Positions 7,870 to 13,102 of a DNA stretch of 13,102 nucleotides are shown piece by piece. The DNA comes from Microcoleaceae cyanobacterium UBA9251 (GTDB taxonomy: Bacteria; Cyanobacteriota; Cyanobacteriia; Cyanobacteriales; Microcoleaceae). The DNA is taken from assembly GCA_003542015.1 (NCBI GenBank), contig DPLL01000219.1, forward strand, positions 5,549-18,650, given 5' to 3'. The stretch's first letter is position 1; every line of letters starts with the position of its first letter. The position numbers and the translations under genes are program-made. The notes under the pieces were generated by a model. It was not told the DNA's origin. It saw only the letters and a program-made list of their open reading frames with translations, and searched no databases.

Positions 7870-8091
7870 ATGCTGATTCCAGAAAACATCCAGATATTTC
7901 AGCGATCCCAGAAGAGCATCGGATACACTCACATCTGGTATGATGCCGGAGAAAAGTATCAACGTCAGCTAGAAGCAAACCTGCTATTTAGGGCCGATCG
8001 CAATCCTCGATCCTCTTCGAGGGCTTCGCTAACGCCATTTGGACTGGTAACTTGGCCAACCATACGTGCCATAATCAACCATATTATTTGA
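7870..8091 (+). CDS. Small hypothetical protein, possible remnant of a third operon gene
   Basis: A 73-codon frame begins 17 bases after the partner gene stop. AGGA at 7857-7860 lies nine bases before its ATG, so it could be translated from the same mRNA. The first ~43 residues (including GYTHIWYDAGEKYQRQLEAN) look like genuine protein; the next part (about 44-57, NPRSSSRASLTPFG) is encoded by a dispersed cyanobacterial palindromic repeat, so the natural C-terminus has probably been replaced. I recognise no family. It may be a truncated third component, an unrelated small gene, or non-coding. Confidence is low because of length and the repeat-derived tail. Confidence 0.35.
   Translation: MLIPENIQIFQRSQKSIGYTHIWYDAGEKYQRQLEANLLFRADRNPRSSSRASLTPFGLVTWPTIRAIINHII
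8004..8036. repeat. Dispersed palindromic repeat inside the small ORF
   Basis: CCTCGA (8005-8010) and TCGAGG (8017-8022) form a hairpin with a six-base loop, followed by GCTTCGCTAACGCC (8023-8036). The block GAGGGCTTCGCTAACGCC is a widespread repeat motif in filamentous cyanobacterial genomes. Its position just past the AT-rich operon marks the right border of the island and explains the odd Ser/Arg-rich tail of the small ORF. Confidence 0.65.
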
Positions 8092-8110
8092 AGTGCGATC
8101 GCCCGAACCT

Positions 8111-9910
8111 ATGGATGCGCTAATCGGCAAAACTTTACAAGGTGGAAAATACACCCTAGAACAAGAATTAGGACGCGGCGGCTTTGGGATTACCTTCAGA
8201 GCAACTCACCGCTATTTAGGACAATTTGTAGTCATCAAAACCCTCAACGAATCTCTGCGACAGCAACCCAATTTTGCCGAGTTCGATCGCAAATTTCAAG
8301 ACGAAGCCAGACGCCTAGCTTCCTGCGTTCATCCCAATATAGTCCGAGTCAGCGATTTCTTTGTGGAAGACGATCGCCCTTACATGGTAATGGACTACAT
8401 TCCAGGGCAGAATTTGGGCGATGTCGTATTGCCAAATCGACCGCTTCCAGAAGCAGTCGCCATTATATACATAACTCAAATTGGCGCGGCTTTGAAGGCT
8501 GTTCATCAAAAGAATTTGCTGCACCGAGATATCAAACCACAAAACATTATTCTGCGCCAAAACACCCAGGAAGTTGTGTTAATTGATTTTGGCATAGCCC
8601 GCGAGTTTACTCCCGGTGTCACCCAAAGTCATACTAATATGGTTTCCGACGGCTACGCACCGCCAGAACAGTATTTCGCCCAAGGAAAATACACCCCCGC
8701 AACAGATGTTTACGCTCTAGCCGCGACGCTTTATACTTTGCTGACAGCACAAGTGCCGATGCCGGCAGTTTTTCGCCCCAGTCAGCCGATGGCTACACCC
8801 CGCGATTTACAGCCTCAGCTAAGTGCGGCCATCAGTCAAGCGGTGATGCGAGGGATGACTTTAGAGGCTGAAAATCGCCCGGCTACTGTGGATGAATGGC
8901 TGTCGCTGCTGTCCAACTCGCCAGCATCGATGACTGGCCCGACGCTGGCAGTGATGCCGGGACACGGGCCTATGATGCCTGCGGGAGCGAGAACAGCGCC
9001 TGCTGTCGTGCCTTCTGGGGCTGGGGAAAGCAAAATTTGGTGGATTTTGGGGTTGGTGGCGATCGCCCTTATTTTCGCAGGATTTGTGGGTATAGCGAGG
9101 ATTTTGCTCGATCGCCAGTCCGATCGACCCGCACCCATAGCCCAGGAAAATCGGACTTCTCCCCCCGCAGCCACAAGTACGCCCGATCGCCCTTCGCCAA
9201 TTCCCACACCCGAAGCAACTCCGAAACCTCGGCGAAAAACTCCAACCCCTGCGGCAATTCCCACACCCAAAGAAACTCCAGCGCCAGCGATAGAAACTCC
9301 AGCGCCAGCGGTAGAAACTCCAGCGCCAGCGATAGAAACTCCAACGCCAAAACCTTCTCCTGTGGCGGAGTCACCCAAACCTTCTCCTGTAGCGGAGTCA
9401 CCCAAACCAACGGAAAAACCTGTTGAAAACCAAGCGACAGATCGATCGACCCCCACACCATCCCCCCGCGAAGAACAACCCGCAACCAGTTATCAAAAAA
9501 TCCCCAGAGTGCCTGGTTTTGCGGTGGGCACGCCGGAAAGTCAGATTTTAGAGCAACTGGGAAAACCAACAGACACTCAACGTAAAGGCTATTGGCCCAA
9601 TACTCGCACCGCACTTTATGACTTGGTACCGAACCAGATTACTCTCGGCCACATTTACGATCGCGATTCCGGCCAGCTAGTCCAAACAGAGGGTTCTTTT
9701 GCTCAATCTGTGGACAATTTGGTAGTGAAAACCGCGTTAAATGGGATGTTGGGGGGGGCCGATGAGAAAGTCATGGAAGGCTTCCGAGAGGTGCATCAGC
9801 GCCGGAAAAGTCGGTTTACTTTTAGGAAGGGTGCGCTTAAAGGTGCGATCGAACGTAATGAGCGCGATCGAATATACATCGGCGTCTGGGACGAAAACTT
9901 GCATGAATAG
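8111..9910 (+). CDS. Membrane-anchored Ser/Thr protein kinase (Hanks type) with Pro-rich linker
   Basis: 599 residues from the ATG at 8111; a GTG at 8093 would add six residues overlapping a HIP1 octamer, and the family usually begins close to IGKTLQGGKYTL, so 8111 is preferred. All key kinase elements are present: Gly-rich loop GRGGFG at 21-26, K43 in VVIK, alpha-C E65, HRDIKPQN at 138-145 (catalytic D140), DFG at 159-161, YAPPEQY at 182-188 and the late Arg256. One membrane segment covers about 309-333. A Pro/Thr/Glu-rich linker (about 345-455) built from tandem units follows. The C-terminal ~140 residues (from YQKIPRVPGFAVGTPESQIL) form a compact domain seen attached to cyanobacterial kinases, function unknown. 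It phosphorylates proteins on Ser/Thr at the cytoplasmic face; targets cannot be read from the sequence. HIP1 at 8095 and 9059 and a GC-richer composition mark it as resident, separate from the upstream island. Confidence 0.92.
   Translation: MDALIGKTLQGGKYTLEQELGRGGFGITFRATHRYLGQFVVIKTLNESLRQQPNFAEFDRKFQDEARRLASCVHPNIVRVSDFFVEDDRPYMVMDYIPGQNLGDVVLPNRPLPEAVAIIYITQIGAALKAVHQKNLLHRDIKPQNIILRQNTQEVVLIDFGIAREFTPGVTQSHTNMVSDGYAPPEQYFAQGKYTPATDVYALAATLYTLLTAQVPMPAVFRPSQPMATPRDLQPQLSAAISQAVMRGMTLEAENRPATVDEWLSLLSNSPASMTGPTLAVMPGHGPMMPAGARTAPAVVPSGAGESKIWWILGLVAIALIFAGFVGIARILLDRQSDRPAPIAQENRTSPPAATSTPDRPSPIPTPEATPKPRRKTPTPAAIPTPKETPAPAIETPAPAVETPAPAIETPTPKPSPVAESPKPSPVAESPKPTEKPVENQATDRSTPTPSPREEQPATSYQKIPRVPGFAVGTPESQILEQLGKPTDTQRKGYWPNTRTALYDLVPNQITLGHIYDRDSGQLVQTEGSFAQSVDNLVVKTALNGMLGGADEKVMEGFREVHQRRKSRFTFRKGALKGAIERNERDRIYIGVWDENLHE
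9272..9403 (+). repeat. In-frame tandem repeats in the kinase linker
   Basis: Three near-identical 21-bp units (9272-9292, 9293-9313, 9314-9334) plus a degenerate fourth encode ETPAPA(I/V). They are followed by two 27-bp units (9350-9376, 9377-9403) encoding a KPSPVAESP-type nonapeptide. Differences are single substitutions (GCGATA/GCGGTA, GTGGCG/GTAGCG), so they are recent and probably vary in copy number between strains, changing linker length without shifting frame. Confidence 0.85.
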
Positions 9911-9929
9911 GAATTACGCACGGGTAGTC

Positions 9930-9993
9930 AGAAACCGGGTTTTTGCCAGAATATGCGCCACAACTCCCAGAAACCCATAAAAACCCGGTTTCT
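9930..9993. repeat. Long inverted repeat, copy 1 of 3
   Basis: AGAAACCGGGTTTTT (9930-9944) and AAAAACCCGGTTTCT (9979-9993) are perfect 15-bp inverted arms around a 34-base loop. The loop itself contains AGAAACCC just before the right arm, allowing an alternative shorter hairpin. It lies 20 bp after the kinase stop and could end kinase transcripts. Confidence 0.8.
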
Positions 9994-10012
9994 TAGGTTT
10001 TATGCGGTAGTC

Positions 10013-10076
10013 AGAAACCGGGTTTTTGCCAGAATATGCGCCACAACTCCCAGAAACCCATAAAAACCCGGTTTCT
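10013..10076. repeat. Long inverted repeat, copy 2 of 3
   Basis: The same 64-bp unit as copy 1, identical base for base, with arms at 10013-10027 and 10062-10076. Copies 1 and 2 are offset by exactly 83 bp and also share flanking sequence (GTAGTC before, GGTTTTATGCG after), so this is a tandem duplication and not two independent insertions. Confidence 0.8.
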
Positions 10077-10112
10077 TGGGTTTTATGCGATCGGACTGAC
10101 GCACTGGTCATC

Positions 10113-10176
10113 AGAAACCGGGTTTTTGCCAGAATATGCGTCACAACTCCCAGAAACCCATAAAAACCCGGTTTCT
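10113..10176. repeat. Long inverted repeat, copy 3 of 3
   Basis: Arms at 10113-10127 and 10162-10176, offset 100 bp from copy 2. One base in the loop differs (T at 10141 instead of C); the arms are unchanged. The extra 17 bases before this copy contain GACGCACTGGTCATC, related to the sequence before copy 1 (TTACGCACGGGTAGTC). Confidence 0.8.
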
Positions 10177-10186
10177 AAAATCCCCA

Positions 10187-10214
10187 ATCGAAAATCCAAA
10201 ATCGAAAATCCAAA
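10187..10214. repeat. 14-bp tandem duplication ATCGAAAATCCAAA
   Basis: Two exact copies (10187-10200 and 10201-10214) followed by a partial third (ATCGAG). AATCCAAAATC-type low-complexity runs of this kind are common between genes in filamentous cyanobacteria. It lies directly upstream of the -35 box of the tmRNA promoter. Confidence 0.7.
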
Positions 10215-10220
10215 ATCGAG

Positions 10221-10249
10221 TTGACGCAACACAAAAACTTGTCTATAAT
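10221..10249 (+). promoter_or_regulatory. Sigma70-type promoter of ssrA
   Basis: TTGACG (10221-10226) and TATAAT (10244-10249) are separated by 17 bp, a near-perfect housekeeping promoter. Initiation would fall near 10256, about ten bases before the mature 5' end, consistent with a short leader removed by RNase P. This fits the constitutive high expression expected for tmRNA. Confidence 0.85.
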
Positions 10250-10265
10250 ATAAGAAATCACACAA

Positions 10266-10653
10266 GGGGCTGTAATGGTTTCGACAGGGTGGCGAAAGCT
10301 GCTCCGTGATGCAGGTCGAGAGGGAGTCTACTCTCGTAAATATCGGCTCAAACAAAATAGTAAATGCGAACAACATCGTTCCTTTCGCTCGCAAAGCCGT
10401 AGCTGTAGCCTAAAAACTTCTTGAGCTTGGTTTAGAGTGTATGCCGCCTAACTCCGTTAACGGTAGCATAACAACCCCCAACGGATGCCCTAGCTAAACG
10501 TTTCTAGTCGGCTAGCTGGGAAAGCAATCACTAGAAAATCCTCCCATTTAGGATAAAGATGGTTCCCGCCCCGAGGATCAGAGGGGATAAACCTGTGAAC
10601 GATCGGAAGGTAAATACCCGCTTTGGACGGCAGTTCGATTCTGCCCAGTTCCA
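10266..10653 (+). ncRNA. ssrA: Transfer-messenger RNA (tmRNA)
   Basis: A 388-nt tmRNA that rescues stalled ribosomes with SmpB and tags the unfinished protein for proteolysis. The 5' end GGGGCTGTAATGGTTTCGAC is diagnostic. The 3' tRNA-like half has T stem GGCAG/CTGCC (10629-10633, 10641-10645), loop TTCGATT (10634-10640) and acceptor strand CAGTTCC (10646-10652), pairing with GGGGCTG with two G-U pairs. A10653 is the discriminator; CCA is not encoded and must be added by the nucleotidyltransferase. The tag frame runs 10366-10413: resume codon GCG, then AACAACATC..., stop TAA, giving ANNIVPFARKAVAVA, a cyanobacterial-type tag with a hydrophobic small-residue end for ClpXP/FtsH-type proteases. 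It has its own promoter and terminator, so it is a single-gene transcription unit. One-piece, not the permuted two-piece form. Confidence 0.97.
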
Positions 10654-10674
10654 TAAAAAAGGTAGCGTAAAATC

Positions 10675-10690
10675 AATGGTTTAAACCATT
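10675..10690. repeat. Perfect 16-bp palindrome AATGGTTTAAACCATT
   Basis: Lies between the mature tmRNA 3' end and its terminator. It could form a small hairpin in the 3' trailer and guide 3' processing, or be chance; nothing else supports a role. Confidence 0.5.
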
Positions 10691-10710
10691 TGAAAGTTAC
10701 TTTAAAGCAT

Positions 10711-10744
10711 CAAAAGGGCAGAGAGTTAATTCTCTGCCCTTTTG
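10711..10744 (+). terminator. Rho-independent terminator of ssrA
   Basis: A perfect 14-bp stem, CAAAAGGGCAGAGA (10711-10724) against TCTCTGCCCTTTTG (10731-10744), with a six-base loop GTTAAT and a T-rich right arm. It is about 58 bases after the mature tmRNA end. The near-symmetric A/T flanks mean it could also stop transcription from the opposite side. Confidence 0.85.
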
Positions 10745-10800
10745 TTTGGGCTATATGTCGCTTATAGCTGAGTCTATATCCCCCTAAATCCCCCTTCCCA

Positions 10801-10851
10801 AGGGGAGTAGGGGGTGACTTTGAGTGCTCTTGTCCCACCCCCTACTCCCCT
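10801..10851. repeat. 16-bp inverted repeat AGGGGAGTAGGGGGTG
   Basis: Left arm 10801-10816, right arm CACCCCCTACTCCCCT at 10836-10851, perfect, 19-base loop. It is the inner hairpin of a larger imperfect palindrome whose outer arms are ATCCCCCTAAATCCCCCTT (about 10779-10798) and AAGGGGGGCTAGGGGGGAT (11012-11030). The MITE at 10859-11004 has inserted into it. Confidence 0.75.
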
Positions 10852-10858
10852 GATTAAG

Positions 10859-11004
10859 CAGGGCTGTTTCATTCTCAGACAAATCATCATTTTGTAGGGG
10901 TAGTGCCCCTGTGCCTACCCTCTTCGTCCACGATTTTGTATGTGTTTCAGACCTCTGGGCGGGCACTCTTGGCACCGCCCCTACAAGAGAATGAAACAGC
11001 CCTG
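10859..11004. mobile_element. MITE-like non-autonomous element with TIRs and 10-bp target duplication
   Basis: A 146-bp element with perfect 18-bp terminal inverted repeats: CAGGGCTGTTTCATTCTC at 10859-10876 and its reverse complement at 10987-11004. The direct repeat CCTGATTAAG flanks it exactly (10849-10858 and 11005-11014), a clean target-site duplication. An inner inverted pair TTGTAGGGG/CCCCTACAA (10892-10900, 10978-10986) lies inside. No ORF for a transposase fits in 146 bp, so it must be mobilised in trans. A CAGGG terminus with an 8-10 bp duplication is, as I recall, the pattern of ISAs1-family elements; that assignment is inference. Removing the element and one duplication restores the CCCC...GGGG palindrome around it, supporting a true insertion. 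Confidence 0.8.
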
Positions 11005-11093
11005 CCTGATTAAGGGGGGCTAGGGGGGATCGAGGTTTGAGACACGAGAGTAGGTAAATCCTGATTGATTGCTTACTCAAAATCGATCGAGCA

Positions 11094-11149
11094 GTCAACA
11101 GCCAACAGTCAACAGTCAACAGCCAACAGTCAACAGTCAACATTCAACC
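11094..11149. repeat. Heptanucleotide tandem repeat (GTCAACA-type, 8 units)
   Basis: Seven consecutive 7-bp units (G[T/C]CAACA) from 11094 to 11142 plus a degenerate unit TTCAACC (11143-11149). Variants follow the order GTC, GCC, GTC, GTC, GCC, GTC, GTC, i.e. a 21-bp superperiod. This is the class of short tandemly repeated repetitive (STRR) sequences known in cyanobacteria. No stop-free functional ORF is implied. Confidence 0.9.
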
Positions 11150-11503
11150 ATAAAAATTACCTATTGTGATAATTATTTAAGCTCTCCTCTACAGATGTGG
11201 AAAACCCGCTTTTTATAGGGCTGAAAAAATTATCAGAAAATTTTCCGGATCAAAGTTATTGATGATGAAAGTTAAGTATCTCTATTAAGTAGGTGCAAGT
11301 AATTACACTCAACATTTAATCAGGGGCAATAAAGCCTTCAGATGCTTATTGGGCAAGCATTTTGGCAGCCTAAGCATTTTTACTTGATTTACCTGCACGT
11401 ACTTATGACGAAATTTTTCTGGCAGTGACCGATAACTATAAAGAAAGCCCAACCTCTGGTTTTCAGTCACTTCTAATCCTTCATTACTATCAAAAGAGAA
11501 GCT
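11150..11503. other. AT-rich leader region upstream of the Calx-beta gene
   Basis: No gene is visible. TTGATG (11259-11264) and TATTAA (11283-11288) with an 18-bp spacer form a weak candidate promoter, which would give an untranslated leader of over 200 bases. The motif AAGCATTTT occurs twice about 20 bases apart near 11355-11380. GAGAAG just before 11501 is the probable ribosome binding site, unusually close to the ATG at 11504. Confidence 0.4.
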
Positions 11504-13102
11504 ATGGCTACTTCCTTCACTGGTTCTTTCGGTCAACCCAATAATTACAGCAGCATCAATGACCTAATAACAAAATGGCCTACTGCTGCCCAGAATCAAG
11601 GCATCAAACTGTTTGGGGTAGCTTTTGATGGCGTGGAAACTGACTACCTTAACCCTACTGTCATCAGCAACCTCACCTTCGCAACGAACGAAAACCCTAA
11701 AAGCTGGTTGAGCTATGGCAGTAGCGCTGGTATTGGTGTCCCATCCTCTTATGATGGTTGGTTCACGGACCCCAATAAAATTCGGGCGGAAATCAACCAT
11801 AACCCCAACACCAATCAATCTCAGGCGCTGAAGCTGAAATGGGCAGATAACCAAAACATCACTAGCACCACGATCGATCTAAGTGCATTGAGTCCCAAAA
11901 CAAGTCCAGGACTGGGCGATCAAGGCAATGAAGTTGGTTTCCTACAAATCTTCAATAATGGGGTTTTGGTACCGACTAGCAATTTTACGATCGCTCGCCT
12001 CAACGCTCCGATCGCTCCAAAACCTATTACCTTGTCTTCAGATGGAGTGACTTTCATTGGCGATCGCACCGATGGCAGTTTCAAATTCAAGATAGAAGCA
12101 AACCCTCTGGGCGGCACTACTTTTGACGAACTGCGGTTCTCCACCAAACCCTACGATAGCCCCACGGCTGCCTACCTCGCCGCCCCCTTCAAAGACGATG
12201 GTTCCGACTACCTAGTGCGGAACATTGAATATCAAGGGACTGAAGATCCGATTAGCCTTCAGTTTAGTGCCCCAACCTTCAGCGTCAACGAAGATGGAAC
12301 GCCGGTTGCAGCCGTGACAGTCACTCGCACTGGCAGCAGCGTCGGTACCGCCTCAGCTACCGTGAACCTCACTAATGGAACTGCTACAGCCCCTGGTGAC
12401 TACAACAATGCTCCCATCAGCGTCAATTTTGCCAATGGGGACACCGCAGCCAAGACTATCACCATTCCCATTGTCGATGACACTGCGGTCGAGGGTAACG
12501 AAACCGTTAACTTAAGCTTGACCAACCCCACCGGCACCAGCCGTGTCACCTTGGGAACGCAAAGTACCGCCACTTTGAACATCGCGGACAATGACAGCAC
12601 CCTGCAATTTAGTGCTCCCACCTTTAACGTCAACGAAGATGGAACGACGAGCGCAGCAGTAACAGTTACACGCACTGGCAGTACGACTGGTGCAGCCTCA
12701 GCCACGGTTAACTTGACCAATGGTACTGCTACAGCCCCTGGTGATTACAGCAATACTGCCATCCCTGTGAATTTTGCCATTGGGGATTCGACAAAGACGG
12801 TCACTATTCCGATCGTCAACGACACTTTGGTAGAGGGTACCGAAACTGTCAACTTAACTTTGGGTAGCCCTACAGGCGCCACGATTGGAACGCAGAATAC
12901 TGCCACTTTGAACATCGTGGACAATGACACTCTCCCTCCCAGCGCCCTGCAATTTAGTGCCCCCACCTTTAGCGTCAACGAAGATGGAACGCCGATTGCA
13001 GCCGTAAGGGTGACGCGCACGGGTAGCGGCGCTGGTGCTGTGTCAGCCACCGTGAACTTGACTGATGGTACTGCTACAGCCCCTGGTGATTACACCAATA
13101 CT
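11504..13102 (+). CDS. Calx-beta repeat protein, probably surface or secreted (5' part, runs off window)
   Basis: An open frame of 533 codons runs from the ATG at 11504 to the right edge with no stop. Residues 1-250 (MATSFTGSFGQPNNYSSIND...) are Asn/Ser/Thr-rich with no recognised domain. There is no N-terminal signal peptide, as in type I-secreted cyanobacterial proteins, whose signal is C-terminal and would lie outside the window. From residue 252 Calx-beta domains follow, each opening LQFSAPTF(S/N)VNEDG: repeat 1 at 252-366, repeat 2 at 367-481, repeat 3 from 482, cut by the window. Each carries a GTATAPGDY segment, an I(V)-D/N-DT-x-VEG-ET calcium-binding-type loop and ends with ADND/VDND. 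Calx-beta domains bind calcium and occur in adhesins and matrix proteins; adhesion or S-layer-like use is inferred. HIP1 at 12060 supports a resident gene. Possible downstream RTX or other repeats cannot be seen. Confidence 0.88.
   Translation, partial: MATSFTGSFGQPNNYSSINDLITKWPTAAQNQGIKLFGVAFDGVETDYLNPTVISNLTFATNENPKSWLSYGSSAGIGVPSSYDGWFTDPNKIRAEINHNPNTNQSQALKLKWADNQNITSTTIDLSALSPKTSPGLGDQGNEVGFLQIFNNGVLVPTSNFTIARLNAPIAPKPITLSSDGVTFIGDRTDGSFKFKIEANPLGGTTFDELRFSTKPYDSPTAAYLAAPFKDDGSDYLVRNIEYQGTEDPISLQFSAPTFSVNEDGTPVAAVTVTRTGSSVGTASATVNLTNGTATAPGDYNNAPISVNFANGDTAAKTITIPIVDDTAVEGNETVNLSLTNPTGTSRVTLGTQSTATLNIADNDSTLQFSAPTFNVNEDGTTSAAVTVTRTGSTTGAASATVNLTNGTATAPGDYSNTAIPVNFAIGDSTKTVTIPIVNDTLVEGTETVNLTLGSPTGATIGTQNTATLNIVDNDTLPPSALQFSAPTFSVNEDGTPIAAVRVTRTGSGAGAVSATVNLTDGTATAPGDYTNT
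12257..13102 (+). repeat. 345-bp tandem repeats encoding Calx-beta domains
   Basis: Unit 1 is 12257-12601, unit 2 is 12602-12946, unit 3 starts at 12947 and is cut at the right edge. The period is exactly 345 bp (115 codons) in both complete steps although the linkers differ (one ends DNDST, another DNDTLPPSA). Long stretches such as AATTTAGTGC and GGTACTGCTACAGCCCCTGG are conserved at DNA level, indicating recent duplication or gene conversion, so the region may be prone to assembly collapse. Confidence 0.85.

Noticed and set aside
8836..9614. Frames on both strands over the kinase linker (206-, 176- and 181-codon)
   Set aside because: They are shadows of the low-complexity Pro-rich repeats; the plus-strand kinase frame carries all conserved motifs through this stretch.
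9930..10176. Possible small CRISPR array (three regularly placed repeats)
   Set aside because: The whole 64-bp unit including the supposed spacer is nearly identical in all copies, and the sequences between units are also related; this is a duplicated palindrome.
10083..10394. Minus-strand 103-codon frame
   Set aside because: It overlaps the third inverted repeat, the ssrA promoter and the tmRNA 5' end.
10784..11143. Minus-strand 119-codon frame
   Set aside because: It is made of the heptamer repeat, the MITE and the CCCC/GGGG palindrome; no protein family pattern.
12400..13050. Minus-strand frames opposite the Calx-beta repeats
   Set aside because: Their sequence repeats with the 345-bp period, as expected for antisense shadows of a repetitive gene.

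Overview
The window reads as cyanobacterial chromosome, most likely a filamentous Oscillatoriales-type genome. The support is the HIP1 octamer GCGATCGC in the flanking genes, a cyanobacterial tmRNA with an ANNIVPFARK-type tag and no encoded CCA, a Ser/Thr kinase beginning IGKTLQGGKYTLEQELGRGGFGITF, a Calx-beta protein, and many short palindromic and heptanucleotide repeats of the kind known from these genomes.

Layout from left to right. Positions 3-1178 hold the 3' part of a multi-pass membrane glycosyltransferase (ArnT/PMT-like). Positions 1179-1554 are a repeat-rich spacer with a probable promoter. Positions 1555-7852 hold two tightly coupled genes that form a visibly AT-rich block with no perfect HIP1 site. 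The first is a 1317-residue SF2 helicase with a C-terminal PD-(D/E)XK-like nuclease domain, and it has four cysteines between motifs I and II, as in the iron-sulfur helicase DinG. The second is a 780-residue protein of unrecognised family that starts one base after the helicase stop. A 73-codon ORF, possibly the remnant of a third gene cut by a repeat, follows. Then come a membrane-anchored Ser/Thr kinase (8111-9910), three copies of a long inverted repeat (9930-10176), the tmRNA gene ssrA with its own promoter and terminator (10221-10744), a MITE-like element with terminal inverted repeats and a perfect 10-bp target duplication (10859-11004), a heptamer tandem repeat (11094-11149), and the 5' part of a Calx-beta repeat protein (11504 to the right edge).

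The most interesting part is the helicase-nuclease/partner pair. A DinG-like helicase, a restriction-nuclease fold and a large partner protein of about 800 residues is the same parts list as the described pPIWI-RE three-gene defence modules. Here helicase and nuclease are fused, and no PIWI motif can be recognised by eye in the partner. I therefore call it a candidate two-gene anti-invader system of unassigned type. The function is inferred; the motifs, the coupling and the compositional contrast are seen directly. The tmRNA, kinase and Calx-beta genes look like resident genes unrelated to the island.
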